This document shows positions 26,570 through 34,546 of a DNA stretch of 64,000 nucleotides, piece by piece. The stretch is from JAIOSF01 sp047159865 (GTDB lineage Bacteria; Campylobacterota; Campylobacteria; Campylobacterales; Arcobacteraceae), in NCBI RefSeq assembly GCF_047159865.1, contig NZ_AP038804.1, positions 2,170,001-2,234,000 on the forward strand. The letters run 5' to 3'. The notes under the pieces were generated by a model. That model ran no database searches. It was not told the DNA's origin and worked only from the letters and a program-made list of their open reading frames with translations. Both the position numbers and the translations under genes were made by a program. Position 1 is the first letter of the stretch. The number at the start of each line of letters is the position of its first letter.

Positions 26570-27628
26570 TTATTTTAAAAACTCTTCTACTTGTTTTGTG
26601 ATTTGTTCTTTGTTCAGTCCATTTATCATTCCATACACTAAAGCTCCACCAGCTCCTACACCTTCTTTTGCTTCACCGTCATCATAAAGCTTTAAAGCAG
26701 GGTGTTTTGAACCAAAAAAATTAAAATCGGCATAATAACTATTTATAGTAAAATTACACATATTTAAGAGTGCTTCTATATCACTATTTGTATCATTTGC
26801 TATCCATGATGTAGTTGCGAGTGCTAAGTTTGAGGTTTCTATTTCACCTTGCATTACTTCTAATATTTTATTTACTACTAAAAGAACACACACCATTTGA
26901 GTTCCACCAGCTAATATTATAGGCGTTGAGTTATTTAAGCCTAAAATAAATCCAGCATTAAATATAATCATATTATCAGATATACTACCAAGTATTTTAA
27001 AAATATCATCATTTAAAGATATATTTTTTAAAGCATCTTGAATAGTATTTTCTCGTACATCATTTGGAACATCTTTAAAACTACTACTGAAATTTTTACT
27101 TGCGTCATATCCTAAAGCTAATGCCGTAGCTTTTGCAGTTGTTGTACCACTTGGTACTGATTCACCTAAAATGATATAGTCATCTTTACATTTATATTTT
27201 TGTCCAAATGCAACACCTTGCTGAAAAAGACTTTGTGCATCTATATTTGCACCATCACTTATACTTCCACTTGGTTTGATACTAAAATCATGTATTTTAA
27301 AGTAATCTATTTTAGGAAGTTTTTCTAGTCCTAGATTGATAAGTTCTATATTTGAAAATGGATTTAAAAGATGTATAGCTCTTGTTATCAAAGCAGGAGT
27401 TGGTACACCTTTTGGAGTAGCTGCGACATTACCTAAACTTCGAACCTCACCTGTAGTTAAAAATTCACTATCTAATGTAGGAGTTAGATAAATTTTACCT
27501 GGTATTCCTGCTTGTGTGATGCCTTCTATATTTGCTGTGTCTGTATTTGACATAGCTAACATAAATGTAGCTTTTTTACCTCGTAAACTTTCAATAAAGT
27601 CTATCTTTCCAGTAATATTATGAATCAT
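26570..27628 (-). CDS. cobT: CobT of the archaeal/cyanobacterial type (nicotinate-nucleotide:DMB phosphoribosyltransferase)
   Basis: The 352-residue protein makes alpha-ribazole phosphate from nicotinate mononucleotide and dimethylbenzimidazole. Rather than the enterobacterial CobT sequence, it shows the variant known from archaea and cyanobacteria (TIGR00303/UPF0284-like), with TPTLDSEFLTTGEVRSLG, TPKGVPTPALITRA, GESVPSGTTTAKATALALGY and a C-terminal GAGGALVYGM. It sits between cbiB (20-base gap) and cobU and close to bluB, which supplies dimethylbenzimidazole. The function is secure from context; the subfamily call is from memory of the motifs. Confidence 0.88.
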   Translation of the reverse strand: MIHNITGKIDFIESLRGKKATFMLAMSNTDTANIEGITQAGIPGKIYLTPTLDSEFLTTGEVRSLGNVAATPKGVPTPALITRAIHLLNPFSNIELINLGLEKLPKIDYFKIHDFSIKPSGSISDGANIDAQSLFQQGVAFGQKYKCKDDYIILGESVPSGTTTAKATALALGYDASKNFSSSFKDVPNDVRENTIQDALKNISLNDDIFKILGSISDNMIIFNAGFILGLNNSTPIILAGGTQMVCVLLVVNKILEVMQGEIETSNLALATTSWIANDTNSDIEALLNMCNFTINSYYADFNFFGSKHPALKLYDDGEAKEGVGAGGALVYGMINGLNKEQITKQVEEFLK

Positions 27629-27648
27629 TTTTATCCTTTATAATATAT

Positions 27649-28527
27649 TTATAAAATTATTTGTAATAGTATCAAAATTAATACTATAAATATATCAAAA
27701 CGCACTCGTAATTTCAAAGAATTTAAAATATCCTCTTTTGATATATCAACTTTTCCTTCACTAAAGTTAGGTTTGTGTTTGATTTTTCCAAAATAGGAGG
27801 TATCTCCACCAAGTTTAACACCTATACTAAATCCCAATGCACTTATAGGATAACCAGCGTTTGGACTTTCATGAAGTTTCCCATACGAAAATATTTTTTT
27901 GATTATGTTGATTTTCCCAAAAAGTATCGCAATAATTATTGCAGTTAAACGAGAAGGGATATAATTAACCACATCATCTAAAATAGCAGAAAATTTACCA
28001 AACTTTTCATATCTTTCATTTCTATAACCAACCATCGAATCTAAAGTATTTATAGCTTTATATATAAAAAGACCAACTATACCAAAACAAAAAAGATAAA
28101 AAAGAGGGGCTACTATACCATCACTAAAGTTTTCTCCATAAGTTTCTATTGCCGCTTTGTTTATATCACTATTATTTAAATATTTTGTATCTCTGCTAAC
28201 TAAATATTTTATATTTTGAGGATTTGATACTATATCTTTAACACTATCGTATAACATTTTAGATGCTATTCCAGCAGAAGCTATGACTGCTAAGACATAA
28301 ACATTTGAGATAAAATATGTAATAGAGTAAGTAATGTAAAAAACAATAAAGAGTAATGATAAAGTTAATAAAGTACCACGAATGACTGAGTCTTTATAAA
28401 ATCTTTTTTCAAAGTATTTAATAAAATTTCCCATATATACTACAGGATGTTTTATATAGATATTATATTTAAACTCGCCAAAAACTCTATCTATGAGGTA
28501 AGCTATTAAAGTAAGTGTTATATACAT
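27649..28527 (-). CDS. cbiB: Adenosylcobinamide-phosphate synthase
   Basis: A 292-residue membrane protein with a YLIDRVFGEFK start, KHPVVYMGNFIKYFEKRFY, and ETYGENFSDGIVAPLFYLFC in the middle, followed by NTLDSMVGYRNERYEKFG, all typical of CbiB/CobD. It attaches (R)-1-amino-2-propanol phosphate to cobyric acid. Length is close to the usual 310. It overlaps the decarboxylase gene, whose product supplies its substrate, by 10 bases. Confidence 0.94.
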   Translation of the reverse strand: MYITLTLIAYLIDRVFGEFKYNIYIKHPVVYMGNFIKYFEKRFYKDSVIRGTLLTLSLLFIVFYITYSITYFISNVYVLAVIASAGIASKMLYDSVKDIVSNPQNIKYLVSRDTKYLNNSDINKAAIETYGENFSDGIVAPLFYLFCFGIVGLFIYKAINTLDSMVGYRNERYEKFGKFSAILDDVVNYIPSRLTAIIIAILFGKINIIKKIFSYGKLHESPNAGYPISALGFSIGVKLGGDTSYFGKIKHKPNFSEGKVDISKEDILNSLKLRVRFDIFIVLILILLQIIL

Positions 28528-29531
28528 ATAGAATCTAATGCCTTTTTTAGTTTTTCTAAATTTTTAGTACTTTTTACAGCAATTCGTACAAATTCATCAT
28601 CTAAAAAGTCAAAATTGGAACAATCTCTTATCATTATTTTATATGGCTTTAATAACTCTTGAAGTTTTTGTGCATTTATTTCTTTTAATTGTACTAAAAC
28701 AAAATTGGCTGATGAGTCAAAGATATGATTTGTATATTTGAACTCTTTTAATATTTTTACTAGATATTCTTTATTTGTAATGTTTACTGCTTTTGATATT
28801 TGAGGAAATTTTTTATCTTTTATAACCTCATTTACATAAGCCATATCAAGTTCAGATATTTTCCACATCGGTTCATATTTTTTAATAGCTTCGATATTTT
28901 TAACAGATGATACAACACTTCCTATTCGCACCCCTGCACAAGAGTAAAATTTCGTAAGAGATTTTAAAACATACAGTTTATCGTACTTATTAATATACTC
29001 CAAACAAGATTTTTGCATAGAAAATTCTATAAATGATTCATCGATTAAAATAGTACAGTTTTTTTCCATCCACTTAGAAAGTAGGGCATCAATATCATAA
29101 AAACTACCATCGGGCGTGCTAGGATTTACAAATACTACTAAAGAATTTTCTTCAACCTCAATATCAAGATCTACAAAACGATTTACTAGTTCTAGATGAT
29201 AGTCAAAAGTATGTGCTGCTTTTTTATACTCTAAATAAGCAGGTGAATATATGTAGCATAGTCTTGTATCAAAGAGTTTGAAAAGAGAAAAGATAGCAGA
29301 ACTAGCGCCATTAAATAATTCTAATTCACTATCTTCTATTTTATATAAATTTGCAATATTTTTATAAAGTTTTTCATAAGTAGGATATGAAGAGATATCT
29401 ATAGTATTAAAATCGATATTTTTATCAGGTTTGATAAAATTAATATTTGATGATAAATCTATCACTTCATTCAAACCACAACCAATCTCAAGTGCAAAAC
29501 CCTTTACATCTCCACCATGTTTAAAATTCAT
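28518..29531 (-). CDS. cobD: L-threonine-O-3-phosphate decarboxylase
   Basis: The 337-residue PLP enzyme resembles histidinol-phosphate aminotransferase. HGGDVKGFALEIG at the N-terminus, FVNPSTPDGSFYDI, ILIDESFIEF and the PLP lysine region KSLTKFYSCAGVRIGS (near residue 195) identify it. It makes aminopropanol phosphate for CbiB from threonine phosphate. The start overlaps by 4 bases the kinase gene that may provide threonine phosphate. Confidence 0.93.
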   Translation of the reverse strand: MNFKHGGDVKGFALEIGCGLNEVIDLSSNINFIKPDKNIDFNTIDISSYPTYEKLYKNIANLYKIEDSELELFNGASSAIFSLFKLFDTRLCYIYSPAYLEYKKAAHTFDYHLELVNRFVDLDIEVEENSLVVFVNPSTPDGSFYDIDALLSKWMEKNCTILIDESFIEFSMQKSCLEYINKYDKLYVLKSLTKFYSCAGVRIGSVVSSVKNIEAIKKYEPMWKISELDMAYVNEVIKDKKFPQISKAVNITNKEYLVKILKEFKYTNHIFDSSANFVLVQLKEINAQKLQELLKPYKIMIRDCSNFDFLDDEFVRIAVKSTKNLEKLKKALDSICI

Positions 29532-30310
29532 AAATTTTTCAACCTTTTTAATAATTCTTTATAATCTCGATTATTCAAATATCTTGTAGTTGTATAATAT
29601 AACAAAGCATATTTTATATACGATTTAAACTCTTTTATATCTATATCTAAGCCATATGAATCAAGTAGTATTTGTACTTTTTTTTCATTTAACATATCTT
29701 TTTCATAACACCAAGATAATGCTACAACAGCTAAGTCAAATACAAAATCACCCTCACAAGCTTCTATAAAATCAAATACTCCACTTAAAATATCATCTTT
29801 AAATTTTGCATTATCACAAAAAAGATCACCATGTATTACACCATCATTTTTAAATTCACAATGAATGGTATTAAAATAGTTTAAAAATAAAGGTTCTTTT
29901 GTTTGTAGTATAAGATTTTTTAAATACTTTTTATTATAAATTTTTTTATTTGAAGATGACAAGTTTTTTGAAATACTATGAAACTCTTTTAAAAAAACTG
30001 CAATTTGTTTTATATGAAATATTGTAGGTTCAACTATACTTTTTCCACACATTTGAGTATAAAATACCATTGTATTGTTATCTTTTTTGTATATATCTAA
30101 AAGTTTTGGTACACAAAGTATTTCTAAATTTTCTAAAAGTTTTTGTTCATTTAAAATAGCTTCTTGTGTAGTGTCTTCTACTATTTTTAAAACATATTTA
30201 TTTTCTAATAGATATACACTATGAGTAAGACCATCTTTTGTTTCAATTAGATTAAACTCTTTATATTTTAGTGGAAGTTCACCTTTTGTAATTACTGTTT
30301 TAATTCCCAT
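29528..30310 (-). CDS. APH/homoserine-kinase-like phosphotransferase, candidate L-threonine kinase
   Basis: The 260-residue protein has the aminoglycoside-phosphotransferase fold: an N-lobe with YVLKIVED, a Brenner-type HGDLFCDNAKF catalytic loop, and SGVFDFIEACEGDFVFDLA as the DFG-like segment. The catalytic region is close to APH-type homoserine kinases (HADLF.DN...LSG.IDF..AC...L.YDLA). It overlaps cobD by 4 bases, and CobD needs L-threonine phosphate, made elsewhere by PduX (a GHMP kinase not seen here). A small hydroxy-amino-acid kinase acting on threonine is therefore a good hypothesis; a homoserine kinase is the alternative. Confidence 0.8.
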   Translation of the reverse strand: MGIKTVITKGELPLKYKEFNLIETKDGLTHSVYLLENKYVLKIVEDTTQEAILNEQKLLENLEILCVPKLLDIYKKDNNTMVFYTQMCGKSIVEPTIFHIKQIAVFLKEFHSISKNLSSSNKKIYNKKYLKNLILQTKEPLFLNYFNTIHCEFKNDGVIHGDLFCDNAKFKDDILSGVFDFIEACEGDFVFDLAVVALSWCYEKDMLNEKKVQILLDSYGLDIDIKEFKSYIKYALLYYTTTRYLNNRDYKELLKRLKNL

Positions 30311-31085
30311 TTTTATTTTCTGTATCTAATAAATAAAAATAACTATGACCCAAATATATAATATAAAAAATAGATATAAAAAATGCAACAAAGGGAATAA
30401 GAGAAACTACATATAAAAACAGAGTTTTTCCTCTAAATGATGACTTGTTAAAATAATATAAATGTTTGAATCTTTCATATGACATAATATTTGCACTCAC
30501 ATCATAGTTTAACATTTTATGAAAAAGATAAAAAAATGGTAAGTTAATAGCGATAATATTAATAACAGGTATAAAATATAAAGGTATAAATAAAATGAGT
30601 AATACTACCATCACTAGTGTAGTCTTTAAAAGTTTAAATGTACTTCCAACAGCAGTATCATAACCCTCTTCAAGTTGTAAGTGAGAATAGTGTCTTTTAT
30701 GAATAGTATGTAAAATCTTTGGTGTTAAAAAACCTACAATAATAAGAGAGGTAAATATACTCAAATATCCTATAGCAAATAAACCAATAGTATAAACTAA
30801 AAAACTCACTATCCACGATGTTACAGTATATCTAAGTAAAAAATCTATAATCGAACTACCTGTATATGTTTCATCTGAAGAAGTTTCATGGACTACTCCG
30901 TTTTCTACCATAGTTTGGTGTTGTTGTATTTGTATTTGTGTTTCTTCTAAATGAGAAAGTCCCATATCTGCAATAGCATAAAACATAATCATCATCACCA
31001 AAAAACTTCCTATAAGAGGAAATACAATCAGCTTCAACATATCTTTAGTAAAATAATCCTTTATACTTAACTCAAGTAATCTCAT
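30300..31085 (-). CDS. EI24/CysZ-like membrane protein
   Basis: A 261-residue protein with about four to six helices: one near residues 20-40, a polar stretch with HLEETQIQIQQHQT, helices at about 90-120, and a hydrophobic pair around VLLILFIPLYFIPVINIIAI, ending in a C-terminal helix. The profile and the PVINIIAINLPFFYLFHKML region resemble the EI24 (CysZ) family. It overlaps the kinase gene by 11 bases and follows the HD gene by 2. Its role in this operon is unknown. Confidence 0.75.
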   Translation of the reverse strand: MRLLELSIKDYFTKDMLKLIVFPLIGSFLVMMIMFYAIADMGLSHLEETQIQIQQHQTMVENGVVHETSSDETYTGSSIIDFLLRYTVTSWIVSFLVYTIGLFAIGYLSIFTSLIIVGFLTPKILHTIHKRHYSHLQLEEGYDTAVGSTFKLLKTTLVMVVLLILFIPLYFIPVINIIAINLPFFYLFHKMLNYDVSANIMSYERFKHLYYFNKSSFRGKTLFLYVVSLIPFVAFFISIFYIIYLGHSYFYLLDTENKNGN

Positions 31086-31087
31086 AC

Positions 31088-31582
31088 CTATTTTTTCCCT
31101 TTATCATCATATATCAAAAATTGTTCTAAGTCTTTTATAAACTCTGGACTTAAACTATTCCATGCTTTTTCTAAGCGTTCAAGTCGTTTAAAGTTTCCTC
31201 TTTTTTTAGAGTTTTTACGATCTCGTATAAGATAATGGTATCGTATCATATCTTTTGACCAGTCACTTAAAATAGGCCAGTTTTTAACTATCTGATAGCT
31301 TACCTCTTCATGATCTGTAAAAGAATATTCACCTGTTTTTTTATCCTCGTCATCTCTATACGCAACGATTGGTTTACCTAAATCATGAAAAAATGCAGTC
31401 GCCAAAAACTTATAGTCTCTTGCTTTTAGAACTTGATAAACCACTTTTAGAGTATGGATAAACACACCATGCCTATGCCATTTGTTTTGTTTGAATAGTA
31501 ATGTATCCCAAAATGCTTTTGAGCTTAGTTTATTTTTTACAGCCACGATATCACTTTCTTTTTTGTTTTCTTTTTTTCCCAT
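31088..31582 (-). CDS. HD-domain phosphohydrolase, candidate alpha-ribazole-phosphate phosphatase
   Basis: A 164-residue protein with HD motifs: RHGVFIHTLKVV, AFFHDLGKP (the HD pair near residue 67), TDHEEVSYQI and RYHYLI. Such proteins are metal-dependent phosphohydrolases. It overlaps bluB by up to 46 bases (a GTG at 31546 would reduce this) and lies among lower-ligand genes. The cluster lacks CobC, the usual phosphatase acting on alpha-ribazole phosphate or cobalamin phosphate, so this enzyme may fill that step. The fold is secure; the substrate is inference. Confidence 0.78.
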   Translation of the reverse strand: MGKKENKKESDIVAVKNKLSSKAFWDTLLFKQNKWHRHGVFIHTLKVVYQVLKARDYKFLATAFFHDLGKPIVAYRDDEDKKTGEYSFTDHEEVSYQIVKNWPILSDWSKDMIRYHYLIRDRKNSKKRGNFKRLERLEKAWNSLSPEFIKDLEQFLIYDDKGKK

Positions 31583-32160
31583 TTGAGAGTTTCTAACTCA
31601 GGAGTATCTAAAAACTTTTTTGGGTAACCCACACATAAATAGCCCACAAGTTTATATTTTGAGCTAACATTTAAAGTTTTTTGTACTTTCTTATGGTCGA
31701 TGATACTCACCCAACCTATACCTATGTTTAGACTTCGAGCCATGAGCCATATGTTTTGTATCGCACAAACTACACTATACTCACCCATTTTTTTAGAACT
31801 TGTTTGTCCTAGTACTTTTTTTGTAGGTTTTTTATAAAAAACAGCTATGTTTATAGGGGTTTCTCTTATACCTTCTAGTTTGAGTTTTGTATATAACTCT
31901 CTCTTTTTAAAATATTTCTTACTTTTATCATAAGCTTGATTAAAATTCTCATAAACTTTTTGTTTAATATCATCATCTTTTATAACTAAAAACTTCCAAG
32001 GCTGAGAAAACCCAACCGATGGAGCGTGTAGCCCTGCATCAAGTATCTTATTTATATACTTCTTTTTTATCTTTTTAGATAAAAAGTTATTTCCACGCAC
32101 ATCTCTACGAGAGTTGATAATGTTGTTTAGTGTTTTACTTTGTTTTTTGGTGAATTTCAA
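31537..32160 (-). CDS. bluB: 5,6-dimethylbenzimidazole synthase
   Basis: The 207-residue flavoprotein is nitroreductase-like but has BluB signatures: SRRDVRGN (catalytic Asp), LHAPSVGFSQPWKFLVI, KLEGIRETPINIAV, YSVVCAIQNIWLMARSLNIG and GWVSIIDHKKV. BluB fragments reduced FMN with O2 to make the lower ligand of vitamin B12. The only available start is TTG at 32160, overlapping the TGA of the KAP gene (TTGA); an in-frame TAA lies two codons upstream. Start and upstream neighbour suggest the KAP gene was inserted just before it. Confidence 0.93.
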   Translation of the reverse strand: MKFTKKQSKTLNNIINSRRDVRGNNFLSKKIKKKYINKILDAGLHAPSVGFSQPWKFLVIKDDDIKQKVYENFNQAYDKSKKYFKKRELYTKLKLEGIRETPINIAVFYKKPTKKVLGQTSSKKMGEYSVVCAIQNIWLMARSLNIGIGWVSIIDHKKVQKTLNVSSKYKLVGYLCVGYPKKFLDTPELETLKWEKKKTKKKVISWL

Positions 32161-33992
32161 CTTTTACTTTCTTTTTTATTATTAATATGTGTTTGTAAGT
32201 CATTTATTGCTTTTTTTAAGGGCTTCAATATATATTCATTTAAATTATATCCACTAATCTTGCCTTGTCTATTTTGTTGTTCTTCAATAACTTTTTCTTT
32301 TAAGGTATATAAAAAATCTTTTTCATTTTTTAATTCAGGAATATAAAGTTCATCTTGATATCTATCATTAATTAAATAACCAAATGTATATGCCGAATCA
32401 TTTTTATTAATTAAAAATACTTCAAGTAGCTTGTCAATATCAATAAAAGATAATATAGCTTTATTATAGTATTTACTATTAACTCTTGTAGTAGAAATTA
32501 AATCATATAATTTCTCATCTTCATCCTTTAAATATTTAACAATATTCTGTGCATCTAGTTTTGTATTTTGAAGATGAAGTTTTTCTATTTTTAATTCTAA
32601 ATATTCAAAAGTATTATTATCATATCTTTCAGGACTAAGTCTTTTATATCGTTTAATTTCAGATAATTGATCGTCTGTAACAAAATTATTTTTAAATATA
32701 AAATCAATATTCTGATAAAGAAGTTTATAAAGTTTATCTATATCTATTGTATATAAACCAATTTTCTGTAAGTCTAATAATTGTTTAGATATTTGCAATA
32801 TATCATTTAGATTATATTTTTTATTTCCTAAATCAATTTCAACAGATTTAAGTATTCCTGGAAGTTCGGAATCTAAGAGTCTATTAAATGTAATCAGTTT
32901 TTTCCATTTAGGTATGTTTTCATCAAAATAATATTCAGAATCATGAAAAAAATTAATTATTTTCTCTATTTCTATAATAGAAGAATCCAAAATATCAGAC
33001 CATATATTTAATGGCAATATGTATTCCATTCTATCAAGAAATTTATATTTTGAAATAAGTAACTTATATCCATTTTCATTTGTCTTAGAATTATTATCAT
33101 TCAATAAAATTATTTTAAAGTATTTTTGTTTGCTTATTTCAATATCAGAAATAGAATATTTTGATAATCTACTTTCTATAGCTAATATGAAATATATTTT
33201 TATAAAATCTTTTATTAGTTTCTCTCTAAAATTTTGCAACTTTAAAGTATTAGATAATCTATCAAACTCTAATATAACTTGTCTAAATACCCGTAAATTA
33301 TAGTAACCTGATTGTTTGTATATATTAATGATGTCGCATTTATAATCGAAGAAAAGTTCATTATCTTCAATCTCTTTTATAAAACTATCATAAGCTAACT
33401 TTGTATTTGATACTACTTCAAAAGTTTTTCCTATTAATTTTTCTTTTATTTCATGATATTTTTCAGATTTAAATTTTTCATCATTTGCTAGTAATATTAC
33501 TTTATATTCTTGATGTTCCACAAAATAGTTAATATATCCAAGTAAATCATTTATATCGATACTGCATCTTTCTAAGTCATCAAAAATAAGTATATAATCT
33601 TTTGTATTTAGTAGATCTCCTGCATTTAAACTTGGCACTTGTCCACTAATACTTCCATCAGATTTCCCATCATCATCTAAATCAACTTTTAATGTAGCTT
33701 TTAAAAGTCCCTTTGCAATTTTACCTGCTAGTATAGTTTTTTTGTTATAAAGTTTTGGATGAAGTACTTCTAAAAACTTTGTCTCTATTTCATCATAAGA
33801 GGTTACACCATACAAACTTACATAAATATACTTTTTCTTATTCTCGTTTAATACATTTTTATACTCATTTATAAAGTGAGTTTTTCCACTTCCCCATTTA
33901 CCTTTGAGCATTACAGCGTATTGAGGAGCAGTTGGTAAACTACAATAGTAATTTAAAAATTCTGTTATATGTTGATTGGGATTAATATTCAT
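32157..33992 (-). CDS. KAP-family P-loop NTPase
   Basis: The 611-residue protein has a P-loop at KGKWGSGKTHFINEY (residues about 30-44) and a Walker B plus sensor region YILIFDDLERCSIDINDLLGY, typical of KAP NTPases (STAND-related). The rest is alpha-helical, Lys- and Asn-rich, with no clear effector domain. Unlike most KAP proteins it lacks obvious membrane helices in the NTPase insert. Its base composition is more AT-rich than the neighbouring cob genes, its upstream side carries a toxin remnant, and it breaks the cob gene order, so recent acquisition is likely. A defence role is possible but unproven. Confidence 0.85.
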   Translation of the reverse strand: MNINPNQHITEFLNYYCSLPTAPQYAVMLKGKWGSGKTHFINEYKNVLNENKKKYIYVSLYGVTSYDEIETKFLEVLHPKLYNKKTILAGKIAKGLLKATLKVDLDDDGKSDGSISGQVPSLNAGDLLNTKDYILIFDDLERCSIDINDLLGYINYFVEHQEYKVILLANDEKFKSEKYHEIKEKLIGKTFEVVSNTKLAYDSFIKEIEDNELFFDYKCDIINIYKQSGYYNLRVFRQVILEFDRLSNTLKLQNFREKLIKDFIKIYFILAIESRLSKYSISDIEISKQKYFKIILLNDNNSKTNENGYKLLISKYKFLDRMEYILPLNIWSDILDSSIIEIEKIINFFHDSEYYFDENIPKWKKLITFNRLLDSELPGILKSVEIDLGNKKYNLNDILQISKQLLDLQKIGLYTIDIDKLYKLLYQNIDFIFKNNFVTDDQLSEIKRYKRLSPERYDNNTFEYLELKIEKLHLQNTKLDAQNIVKYLKDEDEKLYDLISTTRVNSKYYNKAILSFIDIDKLLEVFLINKNDSAYTFGYLINDRYQDELYIPELKNEKDFLYTLKEKVIEEQQNRQGKISGYNLNEYILKPLKKAINDLQTHINNKKESKS

Positions 33993-34014
33993 AACTTTTA
34001 TTTAACTCTCCTAT

Positions 34015-34043
34015 TTGACAACTTTTTCATTTTAGTATATAAT
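34015..34043 (+). promoter_or_regulatory. Perfect-consensus sigma-70 promoter facing against the operon
   Basis: TTGACA (34015-34020), a 17-base spacer and TATAAT (34038-34043) form an exact consensus promoter reading rightward. The transcript would start near 34050, pass a CCCATCT/AGATGGG hairpin (34070-34086) and run antisense to the MazF-like remnant. No coding frame follows on that strand. Confidence 0.65.
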
Positions 34044-34077
34044 ACTCTCATAATTCGCTTTCGGGCACACCCATCTT

Positions 34078-34472
34078 TTAGATGGGGTTAAATAATCTTT
34101 TAGACTTTTCTGTTATTTGTACAAAATCTTCTTTATTTACAACACCAATTTTACTTAATACTCTTTTGATACTAAATGTTTTTAGTTGAAGTATCATAGC
34201 TGAGTTCTCAACTATCCCTTTTGATTTGTTATTATAGCAAAAAGAATGAAAATAATCATTCGATTTTATTGTGGTTGTTATAGAAATGCCTAAAAATAAA
34301 TCACTTGTAAGTTTTTTTATTATAATTAATCACCACCTTTTCCGTATTCTTCACTTCCTATATTTTGTCCTAATTTAACCCAAAAAATCTCTCTTTGTTT
34401 TAAACCAAGTTTTCGTTTATTTTGCTGAGTTTCTTTTTTAACATTATTCCATTTATCAAAAGTATTTTCCAT
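34078..34472 (-). pseudogene. MazF/PemK-type toxin remnant
   Basis: From an ATG at 34472 the frame reads MENTFDKWNNVKKETQ, then REIFWVKLGQNIGSEEYGKG, and ends prematurely. In another frame it resumes IIKKLTSDLFLGISITTTIK, FHSFCYNNKSKG and SAMILQLKTFSIKRVLSKIG, ending at 34078 near KSKRLFNPI. These are the ordered blocks of MazF/PemK endoribonuclease toxins (WVKLG.NIG.E..G, then T.ND.F....KS.....A..LQ...S.KRL..K.G). A deletion of roughly 20 bases after GKGG, removing the conserved FxRPV segment, caused the break. No intact antitoxin is seen in 33993-34546. Confidence 0.72.
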
Positions 34473-34546
34473 TTTATTATCCAACTATTTATTATAAATA
34501 AAGTATAACAAATTATTTTTTATGTTATTAAAAGAATTGCAAAATG

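Noticed and set aside
31537..32160. Generic nitroreductase call
   Set aside because: RRDVR, SVGFSQPW and the CAIQNIWLMA/GWVSI blocks plus context show BluB.
34070..34086. CCCATCT/AGATGGG hairpin as a strong terminator
   Set aside because: Neither side has a clear T run, so it is treated as a transcript hairpin.
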